A stretch of 64,000 nucleotides of DNA, taken from Phyto melanocephala. Lineage: Eukaryota; Arthropoda; Insecta; Diptera; Rhinophoridae. The notes under the pieces are model-generated. The model did not search any database, had not been told where the DNA came from, and saw nothing but the letters and a program-made list of their open reading frames with translations. The translations under genes and the position numbers were made by a program. Positions 22,800 to 33,989 of the stretch are shown one piece after another. Numbering within the stretch: the stretch's first letter is position 1; each line of letters opens with the position of its first letter. The stretch lies in NCBI GenBank assembly GCA_941918925.1, contig OW799234.1:8275001-8339000 (forward strand), in the 5' to 3' direction.

Positions 22800-24095
22800 T
22801 AAAACTTTTAGATTTTTTCTTAAATGAAAAAAATATATATTTTTACAATGTTCGAAAATTCGAATATAAGTTCGAAATTTTTTTCAAATTACAAACAGTT
22901 AGTTTAGACGCTGGAATTTCTTTAAATATATGCAATTTAGATAATATTTTAAATATATTAAATGTTTCATCAGTTATTTCACGAACTTCACAAAAATAAA
23001 TTTATGTTAAAAGTGTTGTTGTTTATGCTTAATCAGGTTATTAAAAAGGTTCCAAAAATTAAAACCAATAATTATTTTAAAATTGTTTTAATAGCAGGCA
23101 CCTCTTGTTTTGAACATACTTATGCACATACATACTCGTGTATTTACAGGGTGTCGCAATACAAACATAATTAATTGATTTATATTTAATTTCTCTATTT
23201 AAAAGTCTTATTTCACGTGGAATTATAGTGATTATTTTTATTGAAACCAGGTTTTTGAAGTTGTTTTCAATGAATTTTTTAAAAGTTGGCTTAAAATATT
23301 GATTTATTATATATCTTTATAAATCTCTTCTTTTTAGCTACAACCTCTACATATACGACATGCTATTTATTAAAAACAAAGTTTCCTAAATTTTATGTTT
23401 TCATATGAATTTTGTGTAATAGTTGTGAAAATAACAGCATAAATATACTTTTGTTTAAATTACTAAAAATAATATATAAAAATTGTCCTGATTTTATAAA
23501 TATGTTGACCATTTTTAACTTTCGAACATAGAAATTTTTATGAAAATGGAGGTGTAACGAGGTTTCTGTACTATATTATATGTAAATTTGAAAAATTTCA
23601 AGTTTTTGCTATGTTCGAAAATTCGAACTCAAGTTCGAAAAATTTCTAAAAATGCTAAAAAAATTTTTGGAAACCTAGGGTATTTATAAGTAATACATTT
23701 CATTATTTTTTCTATAACTTTAGAATTTCAAACAGAGAGATTTTTAAAAGAAATTTCGAAATTTTTTTATTTTTTGCAAACGCATACATACATTCATACT
23801 ACATATGTAAATACAGGATACATACACATACATATAATGGTAAAAATTAATGCTAAAAAAGAACAAACTTTTTGAAATTTCGAAACTGAGTTGTTTTTCT
23901 GATTTTCAAAATATTTTTAACTTTTGAACATAGAAATTTTTATGTGAATGGAGATGTATCAACGTTTTTGCAATTCATTACATGTAAATTGGAAAAATTT
24001 TAAATTTTTGCAATGTTCGAAAATTCGAACATAAGTTCGAAAAATTTCTAAAATGCTAAAATGGGTATTTACAAGTTATACATTTAATTACTTTA
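22800..24095. repeat. Repeat with GTTCGAAAATTCGAA core, period about 400 bp
   Basis: ATGTTCGAAAATTCGAA recurs at about 22848, 23612 and 24014. The last two belong to clear tandem units (about 23510-23690 and 23915-24095) that share ACATAGAAATTTTTATG, ATGTAAATT, the core, AAGTTCGAAAAATTTC and GGGTATTTA. The first lies 764 bp (about two periods) upstream with only the core kept. TTCGAA is itself a palindrome and occurs twice per core. No coding content. Confidence 0.75.
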
Positions 24096-25925
24096 CAAGT
24101 GATGTGATTGATCTTGCAATTCGCCACCTTAAGACCTTTTTTATGGGGGGTTCTTTATACACCCATACGTACAATGTTGTGTTTTATAATTAAGAAGCTA
24201 ATGAATTTTGAAATTTAAACTTTTTTCGTTATGTTTACATGGGAAAATATTTCACGAAAAAGACGAAGACAATAAAATGTATTAATTTCTCTCATAGTAA
24301 ATAAATGTTTATTTAATTACAAAATTTCTTGTTTGAATAAAATTACAATAGCATTTGATTTTTATATAATTTGATAATATATGGTGTAAGAACAATTAAT
24401 TACATTAAAAATCTATTTGCCAAAAAGAGTGGTTCCTCTTATTTAAGCAAATATTTGCCAAATGTGAATGTAACTTTTCAAAAACAATTTCAATTATCTT
24501 TAACAAAATTAATATTTTAGCTAAAAATATGAAACTCAATATTTTTTCTTTATAAAAATTCAGTTTAAGTATTTGCTTTTTGTTGCTGTTGTCTTAGCTG
24601 TTTAACACTTTTAACGATGTCACAACAATGTGACATCTTTATGTGGGTTAATGGCTCATAAAATATTTTTTTGTCGAAAAAAAAAGATATTTAATTAATT
24701 TACAACAACACCATCGAAAAACAGAAAACCTTAAACCTCAACTTATGATGTCTTTATTAAACCAATTAATTAACAAAAATATAAATTCAAATATGATTTT
24801 CGAAAAGCACTATACTCGAACACAAACCAACACACTCCTTATTCCTACACAATCATTTTAACAACACGTTCAGTTGTTTGTTAGCTGTGGCTGATTTAAC
24901 TGTGATTTTTAACAGCTTGTATTTTGTAAAAAAAAATATATATAAAAATAAATACAATATTTTTTTCTCCTCTTTGTTGGCCGAAGAAAACTATTTATGT
25001 ATGCAAAACACGCTAAAACTCTCGTATGAGAATCCATGTCTCTTGTTTGGATTTAAGACTTGAACCAACTCTCGTATTGAATGTGTATGGTGTGGTTGAG
25101 TGTATGTATAGACTCAATTTAATACCTTAAAATGCCGCCTTTACAAAGTGCGACAACGCGTCAGCATCATAAAAATGTCATGAACGCATGCGCATCATAC
25201 TTTACAAACTGAATAGGCACTTTTATTCACACTAACACACACACAAACTCTTTCTAGGCACACACACCAGGTTGGAATACTTGAACACACCAGCACTCAG
25301 TGTGAGAGTTAAATTTAAGACGTTCACATGGTGTAAACAAATTCCAGTGTTAAGAATTCTTCTAAAACTGAAAAACATTTGATAGGTTCGATCTTTTTAT
25401 AATGTTTTTTAAGTGTTAAAATTTCTGGTATTCTCTGCTGTTAGTGTAAACAGTTTTTGGAAATTATTAAATATAGTTTTTGTTGTTGATTGCTTATGTT
25501 TCAAGGAGTGTTGTAAGCCAAGTAATAATCTTATCTTTAAGACAAACAAACTAGCACAACTGATCCTGGTTAAGTTGTTTAGTTGCAGGCTTTATTAAAA
25601 ATTAATAAAACAGCAACAAAGTACAATGATTGTCAAAGAAAATGTTATACTCTACACTCTGTTATAACAGGCCTATAACTCTGAGAGTTCTTTTGTAAGA
25701 AAGAACTTTATTTTGCCACAGCTTTTGCTGAGTTGGCAATCTTAAAAGTTCGTTTAGATTATTCCTTTGTAGATAACTAAATCTAGGACATGTTTAATAA
25801 TGATTGGTGAGTTGATAATGTTTAATCTGATTCCAAAGCCCTGTTCTATATCGTGCAACTAAAAACAGCAAGTTCGACTTAACTAATATATGAAGCTAAT
25901 AGTTTTCAGCCTTTAGCGGTTGTTT
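24096..25925. other. Non-coding AT-rich DNA
   Basis: One short perfect hairpin GATGTCAC-AACAAT-GTGACATC at about 24616-24638. Otherwise only AT-rich DNA and CA-rich patches. Small open frames have no motif. Confidence 0.5.
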
Positions 25926-25929
25926 CTCC

Positions 25930-26392
25930 TTGACCAATGTTACGTCAGGTTAAAAAGAGGATCACTTTAAATTACCCATACCCATTAACATATACACGTG
26001 TGCTAGTTTCGACATGTTCTGACATGTTAAGATCAAAAGTTTCCTCTGAATTTGCCTATAAACCTAATTCATTCTCAGCTCAGTCAGAAGTCTTTAGATT
26101 TTTCAAATGTGGAATATTAAATCTGTGCTTTCACATCAAATACCGTTAAGCACAGGACAATGACAAAACGCGTGTATTAGTGTTTTGTCTCCTTCTTTAC
26201 ATGCTCTACATGATGGGGAATCAAGAGGCGACATGCAAGGTGAATTTTAAACTTTAAATGACCTGTCATTACTCTTATTAGTGTTCTAAGTGTGAGAATC
26301 TGTCTTAGAGTCTGTCTCGTTTTCGCACTCTTCCGCACTCTATGCTACATTCTGACGTGCTCCTCTGTTACCCAAACTTTAAGTTATTGAAC
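25930..26392 (-). pseudogene. RNase H-type LINE, C-terminal fragment with zinc motif
   Basis: On the minus strand WVTEEHVRM, then LRTLIRVMTGHLKFKIHLAC, then SCRACKEGDKTLIHAFCHC and PVL parallel RWAMEEHVRKW, LGKLTGVITGHTELRTHLAR and TCRACEEEDETLVHYLCHC of the 28.4-kb LINE. The Cys-X2-Cys-X8-His-X4-Cys pattern is preserved (about 26165-26215). Frame changes and stops flank each block. It lies directly against the DD41D pseudogene on its right. Confidence 0.75.
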
Positions 26393-27430
26393 TTAAAGGG
26401 TGTCTCAATAAGGATGGACTTTTTCATTTTAAGAGACTTATTTGTTGAGATAGTTGTGATTTTTTAATGGATTGTTAAGAAGATAAGTGCCGATTAAGTA
26501 ATATCTTTCACTTTACGCTTACCGCTCCAAAAACATCATCATCATGATAATTCTTTTGATGAAAAAATGTTCCATGACTTTTTCACGGAGAAGTGTCTGC
26601 AGCGATGACGCGTTGGATCTCGGATTAGTTCTTAGAAATGGTTTTTGGTTTTTTCGCCTAAAGCCAAGATTTTACACAAGCCCAAAAGAAAAATTTGCAC
26701 CACCTTAAACCACATGATCTTAATGGTACTGCAGATAAGAATTTCTTGAGATAATTTGTTCCAGAAATCATTGCAATAAGTGGATTGTCTCATGTGCGGT
26801 GTGGCAGATGGCGCCATCTTGCTAAAACCGTATGTCGTCCAGATCCATGCCATTCAGTTGAGGCTACAACAAATCCGTTATCAAGATCCTATAACGAATG
26901 CCTTTCAGAGTCTCTGCAATTTTGGCCTCATCTTTCAAAAAGCAAGAGCTGATCACATCACCTGACCAAAGTCCGTATCAGATAGTTGCTTGTTGTAGTT
27001 GCAGTTGATTCCCAAGGATTGCATGAGATTTTTCTGAATACTAAGTTTGACAATTTTGTATATTCACGAAACCATTTAAAGGGAAATGCACTTAAACGGG
27101 GAAAATGGAATTTTTAAACAAATTGTCATTGACTTTACTTTGCTCCATTATCCATTAAACAGTTTTACGGCACTTTTCATGGTTTGTTTGTTTGAGCTTC
27201 TGGGTAAGTAGAATTTTGCATGGATGAAGGTGGAGATCTTTTGTCAAAATTCACTGCGAAGTGCTCGGGAACGATTTCGAACGAAATTTTCGTGATTTTG
27301 GTGACAATCTCGTTTACAGCAAATATGTTTTCATGAGACTGACCATTACGTTGACGCTCAGAAATCTTGCTGTTCATAAGCGACCAAGTTTCTTTAAATT
27401 CTTTTTACCATTCTTCGAAGGGTTAACACA
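26393..27430 (-). pseudogene. DD41D mariner-like transposase, near full span but decayed
   Basis: On the minus strand, from about 27400 down, the reading gives ERQRNGQSHENIFAVNE (linker), LNGFVNIQNCQT (just after the first Asp motif, whose own segment is damaged), then GIRYRILITDLL, PQLNGMDLDDIRF, a stop, and QDGAICHTAHETIHLLQ with the second catalytic Asp (about 26765-26830). The downstream third-Asp region is frame-shifted. The edge at 26393 reads TTAAAGGGTGTCTCAATAAGG, a plausible terminal repeat, but the partner end was not found. Inactive. Confidence 0.72.
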
Positions 27431-28028
27431 TTAGTAATTTTTCTCGACTGAAAATTCTTTAAAGTTTGCGAGGGACCTCAGCATAATTAAAATTTTTGTT
27501 ATACTAAGGTTTTTACAATTCTAACGCGATCTTCTTTCATAAAGCATTCTACTTTTAATAATCGAAATAATTATACAGTGACAGCTGTCAATTTTCAGAG
27601 CTGCCACTTCCACAAAAAAAAAATACACTGAATATGAAAAGTTCAATCTTACTGAGACATCTCTTTCACAAGTTTTTGGATGTTTATTTGCATTTTAGTT
27701 TCCAATAATGTCTTTAGGTGCCTTCATCAATATTACCCCAACATGTTCACAATTTGAATACGAGTTTATCCCATTCTTACATTTAAGGCAATTTTGATAC
27801 TAAAAATATTAATTACAATCACTTGCATGTTCGTAAGACTAGGATCATAGGGGGTAATTTTAGTAGCCCAATTCTTAAATTTATAGAAAAGTTAGAAAGA
27901 AAATCTTTCATTATAATTTTCTCTCTATCTTCTAAAAATTTAAAAGTTGAGCAACTAAAAAATGCCTCGTGTGATTCCAGTCTAAATAAACGTTTGAGAG
28001 ATTCGTTATATATTTCCCTTAAGCATTA
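27431..28028. other. Non-coding AT-rich DNA
   Basis: A small frame at 27823-28029 has no recognisable motif. No repeat or RNA structure seen. Confidence 0.4.
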
Positions 28029-28029
28029 A

Positions 28030-28190
28030 GGGGGACCTTAGTCTGAGGGAGATGCTGGCGATTACAAAGGACTGTGCGATGAGGAATGTCGACAATCACC
28101 AGTCGGCAGTGTGAAATCGTTTTCCTAGTTCAGAGCAAACGCCGGTTGTGGCGCGGGACTCAGTGATTGAGGGTATACTGATTGGTGGAC
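28030..28190 (+). repeat. Dispersed repeat starting GGGGACCTTAGTCT, copy 2 of 3
   Basis: GGGGGACCTTAGTCTNANG, ATGNTGGCGATTA, a GTGTGAAATCGTTTTC-type step and a GACTCAGTGA(T/A) end are shared with 49682-49800, and in weaker form with 20213-20340. A frame reading VVARDSVIEG here and AVALDSVKQG at 49.7 kb hints that it derives from coding sequence of a retroelement, but the class is uncertain. Confidence 0.6.
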
Positions 28191-28419
28191 ACAAAATCAC
28201 TGAGGAGCGAAGGGGGTCGAAAAGGGACCCGTGATAGTAGTGGTCTGCTTCGATACTCCCCCTACATGTGTATAACCATTAAATACCTTTTCGATACAAC
28301 AGTAGTCATACCATGGTCCGAAAGGTGTAAGTATTTACTTATGCTTGGGCTCTTATTGTAGAATTCCAGTTCTGTCTCCTTGACCGGACAAATTAGGCTC
28401 TTTGCCAATCTTATTTTAA

Positions 28420-30235
28420 ACTGTTCTATCGAACGAGGGATTCAAGCCTATCTGTTACGCAGATGATGTTGCGATACTGATCAGGGGGACGAATCCAAAT
28501 TCTTTATGTATGAGAGCAATGGAGGCTTTGAATATATCATATAACTGGGCGAAGGAGCGAGGGCTCAATGTCAACCCGGAAAAGACTGAAATCTGTTTGT
28601 TTACGAGAAAGAGGAAGATACCGGTGCATAGCTATCCCATCTTTCGGAATAAGACAATTAAGATTGATAAAAAGGTCAAATACCTAGGAATAGTACTTGA
28701 TTGGAGACTATCCTGGAAGGACCACATTCAATGTAAAGTGGAGAGAGCTCAAAGAATATGGGCCCTCTGCAGAAGAGTGATTGGCTCAAAATGGGGCTTA
28801 AGCCCAAGGATGACACATTGGCTATATACGAGTGTACTGCGGCCTACAATTACGTACGCTTCGTTAGTATGGTGGACATCCTTAGAGAAGAAGGTGAATA
28901 TAAAACCTCTTCAAAAGATTCAGAGACAGTGCTGCATTAGTATTTGCGGCGCCATGAGGACCACATCGACAATGGCCATTGAGAATATATTATCCATTTG
29001 GCCTATTGAGATACAGGTAAAATATGAAGCGGCCTTAGCTGCCACAAGATTAATGGCAATAGATGAGTGGCTTATAAGAGAACATAAGACCAGATACCAA
29101 AGAATAACGGATATCTTACCGATAGGAAATATTACAGAATTAACATGTGATAAAATCCCGATGAGATATGAGAATATTAACTGCATCACCATTATACCGG
29201 AAGAGGGAGAATGGGATGAGATAATCAGGATGGGAAACACCCACGGAATCGATCTTTATACAGACGGTTCAAAGATTGGTGACCAAACTGGAATGGGCTT
29301 ATACGACATAAGCCGAAATAGAGGCAAATACTTCCGTCTACCAGATCACAACACTATTTTTCAGGCTGAGATCATGGCGATTACGGAAGGAATTAAATGG
29401 ATAAAGGAAACGAATAGCGAAACTCCGATTCGTATCTTTACGGATAGCCAATCAGTGATTAAGACATTGAGAAAGGAGAAAGTTGAATCCCGGAACGTTT
29501 TGCAATGCAAGAGTGAGATAAACTCATATGCAAATTGTGAACATCTGGAGATAATATGGATACCAAGCCATCACGGGCTGATCGGAAACGAGAAAGCCGA
29601 CAAATTATCCAAAATGGGAGCTCTTTTCAGTACTATAACTTTGGAGAACGCCAAACCCCTTAAACGATTTAAGGATGAACTTAAACGTTGGGCAATGGAA
29701 GAACATGTCAGAAAATGGCAAAGCACTGATGTCGGTAAGGTGACAAGAACACTCTGGGGTGACCCAAATCTTGGGAAGTCAAAGGAGATTTTGAGACTAA
29801 GTAGACCTACACTTGGGAAATTAACCGGTGTAATTACAGGTCATACGGAGTTGAGAACTCATTTAGCACGCATGGGATTATCTGAGGAGACGACATGTAG
29901 AGCTTGTGAGGAAGAGGATGAGACCCTGGTACACTACCTCTGTCATTGTCCTGCGTTTGGGCATATTAGACGCGAAAATTTTACAGTAGATAATATGCCG
30001 AACTTGGAATACCTGGGGAACTCGAACTGGAGATCCATAAGGCGTTACATTGAGGGGACTGGTTTCTTGGACTAGTCCGATATTTATGGGAAATTATGTT
30101 TATGGTTTTTTGTTTGGGAATTCCGTTTTCCACATGGAGCGCACAACATGCCAACTGGGCATAGGTGTATACCTGTCATGGGTTTGGGCTTTTATACCCC
30201 TCCTTTTCAACCTAACCTAACCTAACCTATTTTAA
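28420..30235 (+). mobile_element. 5'-truncated RNase H-type LINE (best copy), with CCTAA tail
   Basis: The element starts abruptly inside the reverse transcriptase domain and runs through a complete 3' part, a 3' untranslated region of about 135 bp and a short tail of about four CCTAA units (30211-30229). 5' truncation is usual for target-primed LINE insertions. The order end of RT, RNase H, Cys/His motif points to the I-type lineages that carry RNase H. The clade call is inference. Copies at 26, 34.9-36.8, 39.2 and 42.9-44.9 kb are related. Confidence 0.88.
28435..30075 (+). CDS. LINE ORF2 C-terminal half: RT end, RNase H and zinc motif (partial)
   Basis: An open frame of 547 codons including the stop. 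It begins EGFKPICYADD, so the RT catalytic box YADD (28456-28467) is kept but everything before it is lost. An in-frame stop at 28417 bounds it. Counting from the Met at 28510: RT palm/thumb motifs LNVNPEKTEICLF (19-31) and VKYLGIVLDWRLSW (56-69), and the TTSTMAIENILSIWP motif (151-165). RNase H has all catalytic acids: D252 in YTDGS, E287 in QAEIMAI, D312 in FTDSQS, and H355 with D364 in SHHGLIGNEKAD. A Cys-X2-Cys-X8-His-X4-Cys motif lies at 463-480. No stops or frameshifts, so the copy looks young. Lacking the endonuclease and RT fingers it cannot transpose on its own. Confidence 0.9.
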   Translation, partial: EGFKPICYADDVAILIRGTNPNSLCMRAMEALNISYNWAKERGLNVNPEKTEICLFTRKRKIPVHSYPIFRNKTIKIDKKVKYLGIVLDWRLSWKDHIQCKVERAQRIWALCRRVIGSKWGLSPRMTHWLYTSVLRPTITYASLVWWTSLEKKVNIKPLQKIQRQCCISICGAMRTTSTMAIENILSIWPIEIQVKYEAALAATRLMAIDEWLIREHKTRYQRITDILPIGNITELTCDKIPMRYENINCITIIPEEGEWDEIIRMGNTHGIDLYTDGSKIGDQTGMGLYDISRNRGKYFRLPDHNTIFQAEIMAITEGIKWIKETNSETPIRIFTDSQSVIKTLRKEKVESRNVLQCKSEINSYANCEHLEIIWIPSHHGLIGNEKADKLSKMGALFSTITLENAKPLKRFKDELKRWAMEEHVRKWQSTDVGKVTRTLWGDPNLGKSKEILRLSRPTLGKLTGVITGHTELRTHLARMGLSEETTCRACEEEDETLVHYLCHCPAFGHIRRENFTVDNMPNLEYLGNSNWRSIRRYIEGTGFLD

Positions 30236-31725
30236 ACTAAATAATCTTCCAGCATACTGTAGCTCACAAAGCAGCTTCAGTGCAGGAAGAAAAACAAAAA
30301 AACCGAACGATTTGTGTGTTTGCGATTGAAATCTTAAACATTTAACGAAAAGTTTTAAAAAGCAACAGTTAAGCTTTTCCTTTAGCCAGGCTCATTGCTT
30401 ATGCCAATATTCATAATTTTGTTTTCTCATTTTGACTGAGCTAGAACTGTAACGCAAAAACAGAGTCAGAATAAGTGAGCGAGAGATCGTTAATGTCAGA
30501 TATTGTCACACACAAAACAAAAGTCTTTTTGGTCTTTTAGCCGACCGGGTAATAAAATTATTAAATATCTTGATCAGCAAATGATTTTTGAAAGGTTGTG
30601 TTCGGTTAAAAATAACTTTTTTTTAAAGAAGTCATAATAACGATTATGGTGTCTTTCGAAAATGAAAAATATAAAAAAGTTAAACCGTTTTGTTTCGTAT
30701 AAATGACTTTGGTTTAGCTTTATTGATTGTTTTTTTTTTTTTTTTTGGTTTTGAATTGGCTTGATTTAATGACAAGGGAAACGAAACGAAACAATAAAAT
30801 GAACTGAAAACGTTCAACATTTCTGCTTAATTTGTTAACACTGTCTTTGTCTTATGTTTTTTTTTATTTTAATTTGAAATAAAATCATGTTTCCTCTGTA
30901 CAGCTTTTATCAGATTTTGTCAAATAAAATCTACATGAATTTAACACAAAGTTGTCATCTGTTCTTCATCGACATCAATATCATTATGTCTTGACATGTT
31001 TTCACATACGAGTACAAAACTACCAAGAACTTGCTTTCAATTTCATTGGAAGCTACAGTCATACTAACAATCCATACAAAACTTTAAAATTTAAAGAAAT
31101 TTTGATAAAAGTAAAATTTTATTTTAAATACAACAAAAATATGCTTTAATTAATGTAAAGCTTGGGAAGTATATAAGATCTTTTTTTATAAGTTTTAATT
31201 TTAGAATTGTTTAAGCTTTTGCTATAACAAGCTTAATTAAGCTTAAATTCCTTAAAAGCTTTTTAGCTAAATCTTTCAAATATTTCTAGAAAACTTCTAT
31301 TTAAAATTAAGTTAATTGCTGTCTATTTATAAATATTTTGCTTAAAGTCCTTAAGGCTATGAATGAAGCTAAATTATAAAATACAAAGTCATTGTAAAAA
31401 GCTATGTAGATTGACATTTAAAAACATCATTATCTAATTGCTTTAAATCAAATTACTTCCTAAGTTAATGAAGAGTCGAAAGCGATTAAAAAATTTGAAA
31501 ACTTTTAAGACTGTAATACTTAAAAGCTTTCGCAGCAAATTTAATTCATGTTTTGTTGTAGCCAACTTTAAAATAATAATTAAAAAACTTAAAAAGCTTT
31601 TCTACGACAAATTAATATAAAAGCTATTTTTGTAGCAAGTTTTTGCTAATTTTAAGTTAACTCTTGTATGATCTTGAGATAAAATTTCCAAACTTTATCG
31701 GATCGAAATTAGACCTTTTCTATTT
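30236..31725. other. Non-coding AT-rich DNA
   Basis: Includes AAGCTTTT/AAAGCTT-rich stretches between about 31160 and 31630, without a clear period, and a T tract at about 30730. No coding content recognised. Confidence 0.5.
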
Positions 31726-32010
31726 TTATACCCTTCACATATAGGTTTGTCATTCCGTGTGAAATTTCTACAATTTTCATTTCCGACCCCATAAAGTATA
31801 TATTTTATAAATAAGGCAGTCGATTAAGCTTTGTCAGTCTGTCTGTCTGTCCATGTGTATGTTGAAATCAACTTTTTGAAGCCCACCGACATTGCCTGAA
31901 CCCGAGTGAGGCATTAAAATATCAGAAATATTTGGAAGCAGATTGGTATTGAAAATCAGAAAAATCGGCCCATAAAAAACTTAGATATGAGGAAAAAACC
32001 ACGACCACCT
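31726..32010 (+). repeat. Dispersed repeat with GTTGAAATCAACTTTTTGAAGCC core, best plus copy
   Basis: Begins TACCCTTCACATATAGG, then TTTGTCATTCCGTGTGAAAT, TTTCCGACCCCATAAAGTAT, CTGTCTGTCTGTCCATGTG, GTTGAAATCAAC (31861-31872), TTTTTGAAGCC and GAAAATCAGAAAAATCGG. The same order occurs reversed at 51.80-52.06 kb, and in decayed form near 4.74, 10.7 and 53.06 kb. Similar GGGTATA/TTTGTCATTCCGT blocks are common in fly intergenic DNA. The element class is unknown to me. Confidence 0.75.
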
Positions 32011-32074
32011 CGTTTTTTTCACAACAACAACATACATACATACAAACGTGGTATACTGGTCAGAGTGAACGTGG

Positions 32075-32300
32075 CATCGAATCCCAGCTGTTTATACGCA
32101 AAGCTTTGGGAAATTTGTGACAGCGAGCAGTATATACTGGTTGGTGCAGCACCAGAAAAGCATTAAGGCCAGATGGTTCTTTTAAATCTTATTAAAGATC
32201 TAAAGCGGCGAAATATAACCTGTGACAATTTATTTGCAAATTATGATATAGTACTTGAATTGGTAAAAAACAGATACCATTGTGGGCTTAGTTCGATCCA
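32075..32300 (+). pseudogene. piggyBac-type transposase fragment, catalytic core
   Basis: The plus strand reads LVGAAPEKH, a stop, GQMVLLNLIKDLKRRNITCD and NLFANYDIVLELVKNRYH. piggyBac-family transposases have the run VVLDLV..L.GRNITCDNFFTSY..A.ELLK, in which the Asp of CDN is one of the catalytic acids. Only about 75 codons are recognisable and both sides drift into noise. It could be a remnant of the same family as the 727-bp element at 33.99 kb, but that cannot be shown from sequence this short. Confidence 0.58.
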
Positions 32301-33136
32301 ATTAAATGTTTATAGCCAAACTTAACTACCACCTTTAATTTTTTCTTCACTTCCATCTGATTTATCTAGTCATTTGCGAGGCACTAAGTTTAGTTGTGCG
32401 ATGCCTGAAAAATGTCAATTAATTTTTATAATTTCGACAAACTTGCATAAAATACAAGCTTCGTGTTTATTATATTTGTTTTTTGGATTTCTTTTTGAAA
32501 ATTAATTTAAATTCTTTAATTTTTTGTTTGATTGTTTTTATTTATTTTTTTGTCTTCCACTTTAACAAATAATGTTTGTTTAAGTTGTTGCCATTTAACT
32601 GCATTTATGACTCTTTAGAAATTTGTTTTTTGTATTTTTTTTTATAAAGACGCGTGCATGTGATTATTTAAAAACGAAAAAATAATGACAATCGTTTAAA
32701 TGATTTGATAAGCATTAAAAGTTGTTGACATTAAAATTGACAGACGAAACGAAATTGAATCGAAAATGTAAATAATCGATTGCTGAAATAAAATACAAAA
32801 TAACAGTCAAGGGAAAAGTCAAAAAATTTGTATAAGAGTACATTAAATTAATTCTTAATTATATTTTACTAACCCTAGAGAACTAACCAAATATTATAAT
32901 CATTGGGACTATCCCTTATATATTGAAACTGCTAATAGCAAAAGCCATTCAGCAACTAACGCTATAGAAAATGAAAGCATGAGCGACGAGAGATGTGCCC
33001 GACGAATCGACAAACGTTCGTACTCCAGGGTTAAGAAAAGCTTTTTTTCATTTATAATAAAAAATATAAATATTTTATTTAATTTTATATTTTTAATTTT
33101 AATTTAACTATTTAATTCTTCAAAAGTTTAAAATAT
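32301..33136. other. Non-coding AT-rich DNA
   Basis: T-rich tracts only; nothing recognised. Confidence 0.5.
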
Positions 33137-33947
33137 CAATCAATCAATAGATGGCTTTTTACAACCCTGAAGGGTCTTAAGCCGAGGAAAGAATAGATTT
33201 CCAGGCGCTTCGGTCTTCTGCGCTCCTTCTCCAATTTCGAACATTTAGGTCCATTAGGTGTTGTTGGACCTGATCTTTCCATCGGAGCTTCGGTCGTCCT
33301 CTTCTGCGGACACCTTCGGAATCATACTCGAAAATTCTTCTTACTGGAGCTTCTTCATCCATCCGCACGACATGTCCAAGCCAGCGCAGTCTTTGTACCT
33401 TTATGCGCCTAACAATGTCAATGTCGGCGTACAGCTCATACAGTTCATGATTCATACGATGCCGATAGTCTCCGCTTACACAGACCGGTCCATATATTTT
33501 ACGAAGGATTTTTCTCTCAAAAACGCCAAGTACAGCTTCATCCGCTTGCGCAAGTACCCATGCCTCTGCACCATACAAAAGCACAGGTAATATGAGTGTC
33601 TTGTAAAGTGTTATTTTCGTTACTCGAGAGAGGGCTTTACTTCTAAATTGCCTATTTAGCCCAAAGTAGCATCTATTTGCTAGTAATTTTCTTCTTCGTA
33701 TTTCCAGGCTGATGTTATTGCTCTTATTAATGGATGTCCCGAGGTACACAAATTCCTCTACAACACCAAAGTTATAGTTACCGACGTTCACAGTTTCACC
33801 TAATCTAGTAGATTTCCTGTTCGTTGAAACCATCACCTTGGTTTTGCTTTCATTAACTGCCAAGCCCATTTTTAAAGACTGCCTCTCAATGCCTGCAAAT
33901 GCAGCAGTTACATCTCGCAGTGTCCTACCCATGATATCAATATCAGC
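33137..33947 (-). mobile_element. 5'-truncated RTE-type LINE with short 3' tail
   Basis: Read on the minus strand the insertion starts within the RT catalytic region, runs to a stop at 33177, has a 3' untranslated region of only about 40 bp with a small hairpin (ACCCTGAAGGGT), and ends in an ATTGATTGATTGATA tail (33137-33151). A very short 3' end with a tandem-repeat tail is characteristic of RTE elements. Confidence 0.8.
33177..33947 (-). CDS. RTE-type reverse transcriptase, C-terminal part (partial)
   Basis: An uninterrupted frame of 256 codons plus stop. It opens right after a TAA with ADIDIMGRTLRDV, corresponding to the end of the YADDIDIMGRT catalytic box; the Tyr is absent and one of the two adjacent Asp codons is missing or lost at the truncation point. 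Counting from the Met at 33932: LKMGLAVNESKTKVM (20-34), EEFVYLGTSI (59-68), ALSRVTKITLYKTLILPVLL (99-118) with YGAEAW (119-124), RRIKVQRLRWLGHVVRMDEE (175-194), RRRGRPKLRW (209-218) and a Trp-rich end. These are thumb and C-terminal motifs of RTE-type endonuclease/reverse transcriptase proteins. No endonuclease or RT fingers remain, so it cannot act alone. Confidence 0.85.
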   Translation of the reverse strand, partial: ADIDIMGRTLRDVTAAFAGIERQSLKMGLAVNESKTKVMVSTNRKSTRLGETVNVGNYNFGVVEEFVYLGTSINKSNNISLEIRRRKLLANRCYFGLNRQFRSKALSRVTKITLYKTLILPVLLYGAEAWVLAQADEAVLGVFERKILRKIYGPVCVSGDYRHRMNHELYELYADIDIVRRIKVQRLRWLGHVVRMDEEAPVRRIFEYDSEGVRRRGRPKLRWKDQVQQHLMDLNVRNWRRSAEDRSAWKSILSSA

Positions 33948-33989
33948 TTAAAATATATTAAGTTAAAATTAAAGAGCTACAGCTTTTAA

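Noticed and set aside
30209..30229. CCTAA repeats as a telomere remnant
   Set aside because: Only about four units, placed exactly at the 3' end of a LINE whose second copy also ends in a weak ACTAACC tail; a retrotransposon tail explains it.
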